This document shows positions 44,059-52,146 of a DNA stretch of 64,000 nucleotides, in pieces. Each line of letters starts with the position of its first letter. Within the stretch, counting starts at the first letter, position 1. The translations under genes and the position numbers were made by a program. This stretch comes from JBARDN01 sp963755705. Lineage in GTDB: Bacteria; Desulfobacterota; Binatia; Binatales; Binataceae. The notes under the pieces were generated by a model, which had not been told where the DNA came from, made no database searches, and worked only from the letters and a program-made list of their open reading frames with translations. The stretch covers positions 186,001-250,000 of the forward strand of contig CAVWKW010000004.1 in the NCBI GenBank assembly GCA_963755705.1, written 5' to 3'.

Positions 44059-44750
44059 AACGTGCCGCCAGTGCAAAGACCCAAGGATCGCGTCCGCGAT
44101 CGCGCGCGGACTCCGAGCCGCGGATACCGAAGCGGCCAGATCTTCTCGCCAACGAAGAGCTGCCACCGACTCCGTTGCAGCAGAGAAGCCGACTGAAGCG
44201 GGCGGCATTGCTACGCGCCGCGGTGCGCCTCTTTGGAAAAAAAGGTTACGAGGCTACTGGCATTGGAGATATCGCACGGTTGGCAGGAGTGGCGGTCGGA
44301 GGGTTCTACCAATACTTCCACTCCAAGCGCCAGCTTCTGATCGTCCTGATCAACGAGCTGGTGCAAAAGCTCGATCAGGTTGACATGCAGCCGCAAGCGG
44401 TCAACCTCAAAACCGCGATCGAGAACGTTCTGCGCACCGGTCTGGCGACCGATCTTGCCTACGCCGGCGCCTATCGAGCGTGGAAAGAAGCGATACTCGC
44501 CGATTCTGGACTCGCTCGGATGGATGAGCAAATTCGCGAGTGGTCGACGGGCCGCTTATGCGCGGCCCTCCGGCCATTGGGGCAGCTCCCACACGCGCGA
44601 CCGGACGCGGACCTCGAACTTTTCTCGGCCGTCATGGACAACCTCTTCTGGAGCGTGCTGGGAACAACAATTCAGAATCATCCTCAGTTGCCTAAAGTGC
44701 TCGGCGGAATCATCTTTCGTTTCCTTTTCGAGGAAACCCAGGCGGATTAA
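44055..44750 (+). CDS. TetR-family transcriptional regulator
   Basis: 231-residue TetR regulator. A basic, disordered N-terminal extension of about 45 residues precedes the helix-turn-helix (about residues 52-98), which contains AVRLFGKKGYEATGIGDIARLAGVAVGGFYQYFHSKRQL. The C-terminal ligand-binding helices follow. ATG 44055 overlaps the stop of the DUF5367 gene (ATGA). The palindrome at 43619-43634 is the most likely operator. Shares the CTGAAT half-site core with the neighbouring TetR operator at 43466, so cross-talk is possible. Confidence 0.88.
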   Translation: MKRAASAKTQGSRPRSRADSEPRIPKRPDLLANEELPPTPLQQRSRLKRAALLRAAVRLFGKKGYEATGIGDIARLAGVAVGGFYQYFHSKRQLLIVLINELVQKLDQVDMQPQAVNLKTAIENVLRTGLATDLAYAGAYRAWKEAILADSGLARMDEQIREWSTGRLCAALRPLGQLPHARPDADLELFSAVMDNLFWSVLGTTIQNHPQLPKVLGGIIFRFLFEETQAD

Positions 44751-44859
44751 ACCACTGATAGGGCCTTTCGGCTTTGAGCCAGCTCCTATGCGGCCGAAAG
44801 ATTTCTGCGGCTGCCGGAAATCTGTTGATCTTTAGCGAATAAAAAGCGAAGATATATCC

Positions 44860-45840
44860 ATGAACGCCGTCGCTTCATTGCCGCACCGCCCCGACCGCCT
44901 GGTTCCTGACGAGGAAGCGCGAGGAGTCGAGTTTGTCGAGATGCCGGTGCATCGGATTCTGAATCGATGCGCCGGCTCCCGGATGCCGTTCCGGTGGACG
45001 ATCAACCCTTATCGAGGTTGCGAATTCGGATGCGTTTATTGCTACGCGCGGTATACGCACGAGTTCCTGGAGCTGCGCGACCCGATGGATTTCGAGCGCC
45101 GGATTTTCGTCAAGCGGATGGCCGCGGAGGTGCTGGCGCATACGCTTTCACGCACGCCTGTCGGCACCGACGCGATCGCTATCGGCACCGCGACCGATCC
45201 GTATCAGCCAGCCGAGCGGAAGTACGGGCTGACGCGGTCGATGCTGGAGGTTTTTGCCCAGCTTTCCGGATTGAACCTTTCGATCACCACCAAGTCGGCG
45301 CTGGTGACGCGCGACCTCGACTTGTTGCTCGCGATTAATCGGCGCTCGCGAATCCAGGTGAACTTTTCGGTGATCACGCTTAATCGCCGGCTGCAACGAA
45401 TCCTCGAACCACGCGCTCCTCGGCCAGGGCTGCGGCTGCGCGCGCTCAACACGCTCGCGCGGGCGGGGATTCGATGCAACGTCATGATGATGCCGATGAT
45501 TCCGGGGCTGACCGACGATCCGGCGGCGATCGAAAGCGTCATCCGGATGGCGCGCAAGGCTGGTGCCGAGGGCGTATGGTGGCGCACGCTGTTCCTGATG
45601 CCCGCGGCGGCGCGCCGGTTTATCCCATTCGTGCGCGAGAACTTTCATAACCTCGCCGAAGGAATCGACGCGTTTTACGCGCGTTCACCGTATGCGCCGC
45701 AGGCGTACGACGACCGGATGCGGGCGGTCTTCGATCGGCTGCGCCGGCGTCATGGCTTTCCGGTCGCGCATGAAGATGAATTCGAGGCGCGCAAGCCGGC
45801 TGAAACTGCCGAGCGGCAATTCAGTCTCGCCTTGGACTGA
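44860..45840 (+). CDS. Radical SAM protein (Rv2578c/SplB-like)
   Basis: 326-residue radical SAM enzyme. The [4Fe-4S]-binding motif is CEFGCVYCYAR with Cys54, Cys58 and Cys61 (CxxxCxxC), and NPYRGC precedes it, as in Rv2578c-type and spore-photoproduct-lyase-like proteins. GTATDPYQPAERKYGLTRSMLEV and MMPMIPGLTDD are further family motifs. There is no extra cysteine cluster that would indicate a SPASM domain. The reaction is unknown for the family. It precedes the ATP-grasp gene by 223 bp on the same strand; co-function with that module is possible but not shown. Confidence 0.9.
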   Translation: MNAVASLPHRPDRLVPDEEARGVEFVEMPVHRILNRCAGSRMPFRWTINPYRGCEFGCVYCYARYTHEFLELRDPMDFERRIFVKRMAAEVLAHTLSRTPVGTDAIAIGTATDPYQPAERKYGLTRSMLEVFAQLSGLNLSITTKSALVTRDLDLLLAINRRSRIQVNFSVITLNRRLQRILEPRAPRPGLRLRALNTLARAGIRCNVMMMPMIPGLTDDPAAIESVIRMARKAGAEGVWWRTLFLMPAAARRFIPFVRENFHNLAEGIDAFYARSPYAPQAYDDRMRAVFDRLRRRHGFPVAHEDEFEARKPAETAERQFSLALD

Positions 45841-46063
45841 ACGCCTAATTTCGCTCGTCCGTGATAGATAGCTAACCTTGTCCTGGCGCGAGAGATGACG
45901 CTGCCCGTACGGTAAGCGAGCGATCGGCTTCCGGCCTGAAAAGAGCCGATGCAATCAAGGATGCCCGCGGACCGTACCCGGCCTGCGAGGCACGTCGATT
46001 GCTCATCTCTCAATCCCGATGTGCGCCGACGGGCGCGCGGGAGAAAAACGTTAGGAGATTGCT

Positions 46064-47563
46064 TTGGAATTATCGACGAATGCCTCGCAGGCGGGCATGC
46101 ATGCGCCTGTTTTCGCGGCATACCGGTCGCCTTCCGGAATGTTCGACGAAATGTTCGCCGCTGCGGGCGGACCGCATCCGTGGTGCGCTCCGATGGCCTT
46201 GAGCCTGCTCGAAATGAACGGCGCCGAGTTCGCGTCGCTGCGCGCGCAAGCCGAGCGGATGCTTCTGCGGATGGGCGTCACCTTCAACGTGTACGGACAG
46301 ACGCAGGGCGCCGAGCGGATATTTCCGTTCGATCCGATTCCGCGGATTATCGACGCGGAGACCTGGCATACGCTCGAGGCGGGCCTGATCCAGCGGGTGC
46401 GCGCGCTTAACGCGTTTGTGGCTGATATCTATGGCGAGGCGCATATCCTGAAAGACGGGCTGGTCCCGCACGACCTGATTCTGGAGTCGTCGCAATACCG
46501 GCGCGGCGCGGTCGGGATCACGCCGCCCGGCGGAACCTTTATCACGGTGGCGGGAATCGACCTGGTACGGGGCGCCGACGGACGCTTCTACGTGCTCGAG
46601 GACAATGCACGCACGCCGTCCGGGGTCTCGTACGTGATCGAGAACCGGCTGGTGACGACACGCCTGATGCCTGCCCTGCTGCGCGCTTCACGGGTGCGCA
46701 GCGTCGAGGGATATCCTGCCGACCTGCTCGAGAGCCTGTGCGAGTTGGCGCCCGCCGGAATATCGCGGCCGACGGTCGCACTTTTGACGCCGGGGCCGTT
46801 CAATTCGGCGTTCTTCGAGCACGTGTTCTTGTCGCAGCAGATGGGTGTGGAGCTGGTCGAGGGACGCGATCTGGTCTGCGTTGATCACAAATTGTGGATG
46901 AAAACGGTTCACGGGCTGCGCCAGATCCACGTGCTGTACCGGCGGATCGACGACGATTTTCTCGATCCGGTGGTGTTCCGGCACGACTCGATGCTGGGGG
47001 TTGCGGGACTGACGGCGGCGATCCGCGCGGGCAGCGTCACGATAGCCAACGGAATCGGCACCGGGGTCGCCGACGACAAGGCGGTGTTTGCCTATACGCC
47101 GGAAATGATTCGCTATTACCTGGGCGAGCATCCGATTCTGCCGATCGTCGAGACGCATCTGCTACGCGAGCCCGAGGTGCGCGCGATGGTGCTGCGCGAC
47201 CTCGATCGGTTTGTGATCAAACCCACCGGAGCCTCGGGCGGTTACGGCGTCGTGATCGGTCCGCGCGCGAGCGACGCCGAGCTGGCGGCGACGCGCAAGC
47301 TGATCGAAGCCAATCCGAAAGATTTTATCGCGCAGCCGGTCGTGAGCCTGTCGGTGCATCCTACGCTGGTCGATAACGGCGAGGGCGGCGTGGCGCCGGC
47401 GGCGCGGCACGTCGATCTGCGCCCCTTCGTGCTGATGGGCACCCGTCCGCGCGTGCTTGCGGGCGGACTTACCCGGGTGGCGCTGCGCGAGGGGTCGCTG
47501 GTAGTAAACTCGTCGCAGGGGGGCGGCAGCAAAGACACCTGGGTGCTGGATGGGCCGTGCTGA
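46064..47563 (+). CDS. Circularly permuted type-2 ATP-grasp protein (DUF404/DUF407)
   Basis: 499-residue ATP-grasp ligase of the circularly permuted type 2 group. Motifs include MFDEMFAAAGGPHPW near the N-terminus, FPFDPIPRII, YVLEDNARTPSGVSYVIENR (about residues 179-198) and RFVIKPTGASGGYGVVIGP (about 386-404), which supplies ATP-binding residues. Family members are predicted to form peptide-like bonds. TTG 46064 has AGGAG 6 bases upstream and no better ATG matches the family start. The next gene, an alpha-E protein, overlaps its last 7 nt. With the transglutaminase-like gene at 48576 this forms a well-known conserved trio. Confidence 0.93.
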   Translation: MELSTNASQAGMHAPVFAAYRSPSGMFDEMFAAAGGPHPWCAPMALSLLEMNGAEFASLRAQAERMLLRMGVTFNVYGQTQGAERIFPFDPIPRIIDAETWHTLEAGLIQRVRALNAFVADIYGEAHILKDGLVPHDLILESSQYRRGAVGITPPGGTFITVAGIDLVRGADGRFYVLEDNARTPSGVSYVIENRLVTTRLMPALLRASRVRSVEGYPADLLESLCELAPAGISRPTVALLTPGPFNSAFFEHVFLSQQMGVELVEGRDLVCVDHKLWMKTVHGLRQIHVLYRRIDDDFLDPVVFRHDSMLGVAGLTAAIRAGSVTIANGIGTGVADDKAVFAYTPEMIRYYLGEHPILPIVETHLLREPEVRAMVLRDLDRFVIKPTGASGGYGVVIGPRASDAELAATRKLIEANPKDFIAQPVVSLSVHPTLVDNGEGGVAPAARHVDLRPFVLMGTRPRVLAGGLTRVALREGSLVVNSSQGGGSKDTWVLDGPC

Positions 47564-48504
47564 GACGGGTTGCAAACCATTTGTACTGGACCGCGCGCTA
47601 TCTCGAGCGCGCGGAGTGGCGCGCACGGCTGGTAGATGTGAATTATCATCTGCTGGTGGAAATCCCGGCGGGGCCGAGCGGTGCGTGGGGAGCGATGCTG
47701 GCGATCACGGGCGATCGGGACGACTTCGACTCGCGTTACGCGGCCGACGACGAAGCGTCGGTCTTGGGTTATTACGCATTTGACGAGAAAAACCCGTCGT
47801 CGATTCGAAGTTGCATCGGATTCGCGCGCGAGAACTGCAGCGCGCTGCGGCATCGCATTTCGTCCGAGTTATGGCTCGAGATCAACACGCTCTATCTCGA
47901 CACGCAGCGGTGGTCGTCCGCGATGCTCGAGGCGGTCGGCGTGTACGGGTTCTTTTCGGAGCTGCGCGAGCGGTTTTACCGGATCGCGGGCGTGATCCAG
48001 ACCACGATTTCGCGCGACGTCGGCTTCGATTTCCTGGCGATCGGACGCTCGCTCGAATGCGCCGAGAATATCTCGCGCCTGCTCGACGTGAAGTATCATG
48101 TACTGCTGCCGAAGCTCGAAGATGTCGGCTCGCCGCTGGATCTGTCGCAGTGGGCGGCGCTGCTGCGCAGCGCGTCGGCGCTGGAGGCGTATCGGCGCTC
48201 GCACGGCAATCTGATTCGCGCGGACAAAGTGGTCGAGGTACTGCTGTTCGACGCCTCGTTTCCACGCGCGGCGCGCTTTTGTATCGACCGGATGGGTTCC
48301 GCGCTCGGACGGGTCGAAGCGGCGGGGATGCATTCCAACGGCGTGGACCGGATACCGTCGGCGCACGCGCTCGGGGTGCGGCTGCGGGCGGGGGCCGCGG
48401 CCACGGTGATCGAATCTGGACTGCACGAATACCTGCTGGGTATCCAGGAAGATTGCGCGCGGATCGGCGAAGAAGTATTTAACGAGTATCTAAAGTTCGA
48501 ATGA
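47557..48504 (+). CDS. Alpha-E domain protein (DUF403)
   Basis: 315-residue all-helical protein of the alpha-E (DUF403) family, nearly always encoded with circularly permuted ATP-grasp proteins and transglutaminase-like proteases. The family start MLRRVANHLYWTARYLERAE is clear, as are IRSCIGFARENCSALRHRISSELW and FLAIGRSLECAENISRLLDVKYH. Its role is thought to be scaffolding or a modifying step in a peptide-synthesis module; no catalytic residues are established. GTG 47557 overlaps the ATP-grasp stop by 7 nt, implying coupled translation. Confidence 0.92.
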   Translation: MLRRVANHLYWTARYLERAEWRARLVDVNYHLLVEIPAGPSGAWGAMLAITGDRDDFDSRYAADDEASVLGYYAFDEKNPSSIRSCIGFARENCSALRHRISSELWLEINTLYLDTQRWSSAMLEAVGVYGFFSELRERFYRIAGVIQTTISRDVGFDFLAIGRSLECAENISRLLDVKYHVLLPKLEDVGSPLDLSQWAALLRSASALEAYRRSHGNLIRADKVVEVLLFDASFPRAARFCIDRMGSALGRVEAAGMHSNGVDRIPSAHALGVRLRAGAAATVIESGLHEYLLGIQEDCARIGEEVFNEYLKFE

Positions 48505-48532
48505 ATGAGTATATCGGCAAGTGAGATTTCTT

Positions 48533-48560
48533 AAGTATAGTTCGGATTAGAAGTATAGTC
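48533..48560 (+). repeat. Short direct repeat AAGTATAGT with two -10-like boxes
   Basis: AAGTATAGTT (48533-48542) and AAGTATAGTC (48551-48560) are direct repeats 18 bp apart, each containing a TATAGT that resembles a -10 box. The stretch is strikingly AT-rich in a GC-rich window and sits 16 bp before the transglutaminase start codon. Confidence 0.4.
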
Positions 48561-48575
48561 TGAGATAGATAGTCA

Positions 48576-49481
48576 ATGAGATTCCGGGTCAGACATGTTA
48601 CGCGCTTCGTCTACGACCGCCCGGCGTACGAATCGCACAACGAGGTGCGGCTGCGCCCGCGCGAGAGTCCGGGCCAGCGCACGATCGGGTTCCGGCTCGA
48701 GGTGATTCCGCGCGCCGCGGTAATCGACTATCGCGACTCGTTCGGCAATATCGTCCATGCGCTGTCGGTGCACGAAGCGCATCGCGAGCTGGTGGTGGTG
48801 GCGGATTCGCTGATCGAGCGGACCGCGCCGCGCGCGCTCGACGCGCCGCGCCATCCGTTCGGCGAATTTCTGGCCGGCGACGCGCTGCGCTCTCAGCTCG
48901 AATACGATTTTCTGCATCAGAGCCGCTACGTGCCGTTCAGCGAACCGCTGAAGAAGCTGTTCTGGATGGCGCGGCCGCGGATGAATGAACCGGTCGTGGA
49001 TTACGTGTGCCGGATCGTCGGATGGATTCGCGGGCAATTCGCGTACGAGCCCGGCGCCACCAACGTTCGCTCGGACTTGAACCAGATCCTGCAAGCCGGG
49101 GGCGGCGTGTGCCAGGACTTCGCGCATCTGATGATCGGGATCATGCGGCTTGCGGGAGTGCCAGCGCGCTACGTGTCGGGATACCTGGCGCCGATCGTTG
49201 ATTCGGGCAATCGCCGCCCGCTCGGAGAGCAGGCGAGCCACGCCTGGATCGAGGCGATGATCCCTGACGCGGGATGGATTGGTTTCGACCCGACCCACGG
49301 CGCGCGCGCCGGCGACCATCACTTGCGCGTCGCGGTCGGGCGCGACTACGGCGACGTGCCTCCGCTTTCGGGCGTCTACCGCAGCGCGGGCGGCACGCAG
49401 ACGATGCTGGTGTCGCTGGATATCTCTGAGTCCGAAGAGCCCGCGAGCTCACCAATCGATCCCGGCGCCAATCAGCAGTAG
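48576..49481 (+). CDS. Transglutaminase-like cysteine protease
   Basis: 301-residue protein with an N-terminal Bact_transglu_N beta domain (residues 1-about 80, RVRHVTRFVYDRP) and a transglutaminase core. The catalytic triad is visible: Cys179 in GGGVCQDFAH, His222 in ASHAWIEA, and Asp238 in FDPTHG. It is probably a peptidase or peptide-crosslinking enzyme acting with the ATP-grasp and alpha-E proteins. The 71-bp gap upstream is AT-rich and contains two TATAGT boxes (48536 and 48554), so the gene may have its own promoter. No signal peptide, so cytoplasmic. Confidence 0.93.
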   Translation: MRFRVRHVTRFVYDRPAYESHNEVRLRPRESPGQRTIGFRLEVIPRAAVIDYRDSFGNIVHALSVHEAHRELVVVADSLIERTAPRALDAPRHPFGEFLAGDALRSQLEYDFLHQSRYVPFSEPLKKLFWMARPRMNEPVVDYVCRIVGWIRGQFAYEPGATNVRSDLNQILQAGGGVCQDFAHLMIGIMRLAGVPARYVSGYLAPIVDSGNRRPLGEQASHAWIEAMIPDAGWIGFDPTHGARAGDHHLRVAVGRDYGDVPPLSGVYRSAGGTQTMLVSLDISESEEPASSPIDPGANQQ

Positions 49482-49506
49482 CGCCCAACCAAGCCCGAGC
49501 GCTTCA

Positions 49507-49911
49507 TCAACTGACTGGCGCCAACCGGCTCTGCGCTTGCGCGCGGATAGTGAGAATCGCCAGCACGATCGCGACAATCAGGAGAGCAGGCACGTCACCA
49601 AGCAGGTGTCCACGATGCTCGGGATAAGCGAATGCCTGCATCGCCATGATTCCGCCATGCACGATGCTCGACCACACCGTGAACCAGATGAGACTAAGAT
49701 TCTGGAGCGGGTGGCGGGCAGCCAGGATCAGAAAAATCCCGAGCGTCGCGTACACTCCCAGGATCATTTGCAGATAATCCGAGTGACCGGCTGAGTGCCA
49801 GGTCCATCCTGCGGGCCAGACAATCGTGAGCGGATAAATTCCGATCAAGAAGATCACGCCGATCGCCACGAGGGCTGCTTTCAGAAGTTTGAAACCGTCG
49901 TTCTTCGGCAT
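49507..49911 (-). CDS. Four-helix membrane protein, DUF6632-like
   Basis: 134-residue integral membrane protein with four hydrophobic segments. The conserved core YPLTIVWPAGWTWHSAGHSDYLQMILGVYATLG and SLIWFTVWSSIVHGGIMAMQAFAYPEHRGHLLGDVP resembles a small membrane family that I associate with DUF6632; function unknown. ATG 49911 is chosen because it begins the basic-then-hydrophobic N-terminus and has GAGGGT about 10 bases upstream; the open frame to 50088 adds 59 low-similarity residues. It converges with the transglutaminase gene and is divergent from the next gene. Confidence 0.65.
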   Translation of the reverse strand: MPKNDGFKLLKAALVAIGVIFLIGIYPLTIVWPAGWTWHSAGHSDYLQMILGVYATLGIFLILAARHPLQNLSLIWFTVWSSIVHGGIMAMQAFAYPEHRGHLLGDVPALLIVAIVLAILTIRAQAQSRLAPVS

Positions 49912-50087
49912 CTTGATTACCCTCGATTCCGTACGACTTATGATTTCTGCGGCACTTCGACCGGCGGAATTAGACCACAGCGCCGAAGTCATGGACAGCG
50001 TCACGAGCAGCCGTCCTGATTGCCGCGGCGGATGGGGACCGGTATAACCGTCGCGACTGCGCGCGCGCATCTGGAATATCAATTTCA

Positions 50088-50699
50088 ATGAATTCGGCAG
50101 GGTTGCGAGGTCGTGGGAGCTGCAGGTGGCGGCGATATGCGCGGCTATGCGTGGTGATGATTCTGGGCGCGATCGCGCCGGCCTCGTGCACGCACCTCTT
50201 ACAGACTGACGCGGTTGCGTTGCCGGGACGGATGCAGCGCGGAGATTTCTCGTTTCAGCGCCCGGAGCGGGCAGGATGGTACCTGCGCGACACGGTTGAT
50301 CCGCCCACGCTGGCGGAGTTCACGCGCCACGACGGGCGGGCCGAATCGCAGATTCTGATTTTCGCGTTTGAACCGCAAACCGCGGTGACCAACGCCGACC
50401 AGTTGCAGCATTGGGCCGAGAGCCTGCCCGGCGGCGACAAGGTGATCTCGCCGGCGGCGGGACACGGCACGACTTGCCTGCGCTATCATGCGCAGTCGGT
50501 GCTGACGGTGAACTATGCGAATACGACAGCACCGTCCGCGGATCGGTTGATCACCGATGAAGACAGCCTCGAATGTATCGATCCGAACTCGCCCGGATTT
50601 ATCGTGCGCTTCATCTATACGCAGCGCAGTCCCAGCGGCGGCACCCCCGCGGGCGAGCAGGAAGCCGACACGTTCCTTAACAGCATCCAGTTCGAATGA
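50088..50699 (+). CDS. Hypothetical exported protein or lipoprotein
   Basis: 203-residue protein that I do not recognise. The N-terminus has a basic stretch followed by a hydrophobic segment (about residues 18-32) ending APASC, a weak lipobox-like end, so export is likely. The mature part is a soluble mixed-fold domain with WYLRDTVDPPTLAEFTRHDG and YHAQSVLTVNY segments and two cysteines (CLRY, LECID) that could pair. The C-terminal FLNSIQFE is typical of small periplasmic domain proteins. No close partner gene. The start is uncertain because the Shine-Dalgarno sequence is weak. Confidence 0.6.
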   Translation: MNSAGLRGRGSCRWRRYARLCVVMILGAIAPASCTHLLQTDAVALPGRMQRGDFSFQRPERAGWYLRDTVDPPTLAEFTRHDGRAESQILIFAFEPQTAVTNADQLQHWAESLPGGDKVISPAAGHGTTCLRYHAQSVLTVNYANTTAPSADRLITDEDSLECIDPNSPGFIVRFIYTQRSPSGGTPAGEQEADTFLNSIQFE

Positions 50700-50797
50700 T
50701 TGTCAGGAGATCGAGACTTCTCGGATCGCCGTCTCTCAAGACTGATATGCGATAGCCGCGGGTCTCCCGCACACGCGCCTGGGGATTTCTCCTGAAG

Positions 50798-50820
50798 CCT
50801 GCCCTGAGCAATGCCGAAGG
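50798..50820. repeat. Dispersed module CCTGCCCTGAGC...CCGAAGG
   Basis: CCTGCCCTGAGC, then AAT, then GCCGAAGG, matching 5461-5483 and 28490-28512 with few changes. It lies between the hypothetical gene and the tRNA, downstream of both. Confidence 0.6.
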
Positions 50821-50864
50821 GGTCGAGATGATGGGATAGACCCGATGTTTGCAGGATCAGGAAT

Positions 50865-50950
50865 TGGTGCGCGGAGGGGGACTTGAACCCCCACGGCCTT
50901 TCGGCCACCAGCCCCTCAAACTGGCGTGTCTGCCGTTCCACCACCCGCGC
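50865..50950 (-). tRNA. tRNA-Leu (anticodon GAG)
   Basis: The reverse strand reads GCGCGGG at the 5' end, pairing with TCCGCGC at the 3' end, followed by an encoded ACCA. The anticodon stem CCAGT/GCTGG encloses TTGAGGG, giving anticodon GAG (reads CUC/CUU). A long variable arm (GTGGCCGAAAGGCCGT) marks a class II tRNA, and the T arm GGGGGTTCAAGTCCCCC is perfect. It follows secG by about 20 bp in the same direction and is probably processed from the same transcript, as commonly seen for secG-tRNA-Leu. Confidence 0.97.
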
Positions 50951-50971
50951 ATCGGATGGATTTGCGCCGCC

Positions 50972-51340
50972 CTATTTCTGCGGCGGCGCCGGCGGTGGCG
51001 CCTGGCCACCTGCCGCAGGCGCGGCGGGGACCGCGACGTTGCCGGCGGGTACCGCGGGCATCACTGGCCTGGTTTGCGCCGACGAGCCGGTAAAAATACT
51101 TCCGGTCGCGCGCTGAGTTGACGAATAGGCCAAAAAGATCGAGGTCGCAAAAAATACCGTGGCAAGCGCCCAAGTCGCCTTGGTCATCGCGTTGCCAGCG
51201 CCGCTTGAACCGAACACGGTCGAGCTCGAACCGCCAAACACCGCGCCCACATCGGCACCCTTACCCTGCTGGAGCAGAATGATCACGACGAGAACGATGC
51301 ACACGGTGATGTGAATCGCGATTACAGCCGATACGTACAT
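50972..51340 (-). CDS. secG: Preprotein translocase subunit SecG
   Basis: 122-residue SecG, accessory subunit of the SecYEG channel. Two membrane helices (about residues 2-24 and 52-72) flank the conserved loop LLQQGKGADVGAVFGGSSSTVFGSSGAGN. The C-terminus is an Ala/Pro-rich tail of about 45 residues, longer than in E. coli, and probably periplasmic or disordered. Start at ATG 51340, 17 codons inside the longest frame, from family alignment. It follows tpiA by 19 bp, the common tpiA-secG order, and is followed by tRNA-Leu. Confidence 0.95.
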   Translation of the reverse strand: MYVSAVIAIHITVCIVLVVIILLQQGKGADVGAVFGGSSSTVFGSSGAGNAMTKATWALATVFFATSIFLAYSSTQRATGSIFTGSSAQTRPVMPAVPAGNVAVPAAPAAGGQAPPPAPPQK

Positions 51341-51359
51341 GGTTACGTTCCCGGGGTTT

Positions 51360-52133
51360 TCATCCGCGGCCAGCGCGGATGATCCTCGCAAAGGAGTCGG
51401 CCTTTAAGCTTGCACCGCCAACCAGAGCCCCGTCAATATCGGGCTTGGAGAGGAGCGAGTCAACATTCTCGGCCGTGACGCTGCCTCCGTAGAGAATTCG
51501 CATCGCCTCGGCGGGCTCGCGGCCGTGCATATCGCCCACCGCCTGCCGTATCGCGGCGTGAACGGTCTGCGCCTGCTCGGGCGAGGCGGTGCGGCCGGTG
51601 CCGATTGCCCATACCGGCTCGTAAGCGATCACGACCCGCGCGGCATGCTCGGCCGCAACGCCTGAGAGTCCGCCCTGCAACTGGCGCATCACGACCTCGA
51701 GTGCGCGGCCGCCATCGTGCTCCTCCTGGGTCTCGCCGACGCACATGATCGGGATCATGCGATGCTTCAGCGCGGAGAGCATCTTGCGATTAACCAGCTC
51801 GTCGGTCTCGTGAAAAATATGGCGGCGCTCAGAGTGGCCGAGGATCACGTGGCTCACGCCGAACCCCAGGAGCATCGGGGGCGAGATCTCGCCGGTGAAC
51901 GCGCCCTTGTCCTCGTAGTGCATATTCTGCGCGCCGAGCGCGATCGACGATCCGGCCAGAGCCTGCGCGGCCGCGGGAATCATCACAGCGGGCGGGGCGA
52001 GCATGATATCGCGATCGCGCGCGAGCGCGGCGGCGTCGCGATCGATATCGGCGCGGATCGTCGCGATCAGCGCGCGCGCCTCGACCGCGTTCAGGTTCAT
52101 CTTCCAATTGCCTGCGAGCATTAGCCTGCGCAT
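51360..52133 (-). CDS. tpiA: Triosephosphate isomerase
   Basis: 257-residue glycolytic isomerase converting dihydroxyacetone phosphate to glyceraldehyde 3-phosphate. Catalytic residues are present: Lys11 in NWKMN, His100 in GHSERR, Glu172 in AYEPVWAIGTG, with the phosphate-gripping loop following and GALVGGASL near the C-terminus. Start at ATG 52133 from family alignment; the long upstream frame is a shadow of pgk. It is 13 bp downstream of pgk and 19 bp upstream of secG, forming a gap-pgk-tpiA-secG operon. Confidence 0.97.
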   Translation of the reverse strand: MRRLMLAGNWKMNLNAVEARALIATIRADIDRDAAALARDRDIMLAPPAVMIPAAAQALAGSSIALGAQNMHYEDKGAFTGEISPPMLLGFGVSHVILGHSERRHIFHETDELVNRKMLSALKHRMIPIMCVGETQEEHDGGRALEVVMRQLQGGLSGVAAEHAARVVIAYEPVWAIGTGRTASPEQAQTVHAAIRQAVGDMHGREPAEAMRILYGGSVTAENVDSLLSKPDIDGALVGGASLKADSFARIIRAGRG

Positions 52134-52146
52134 CGTTGATCGTCCT

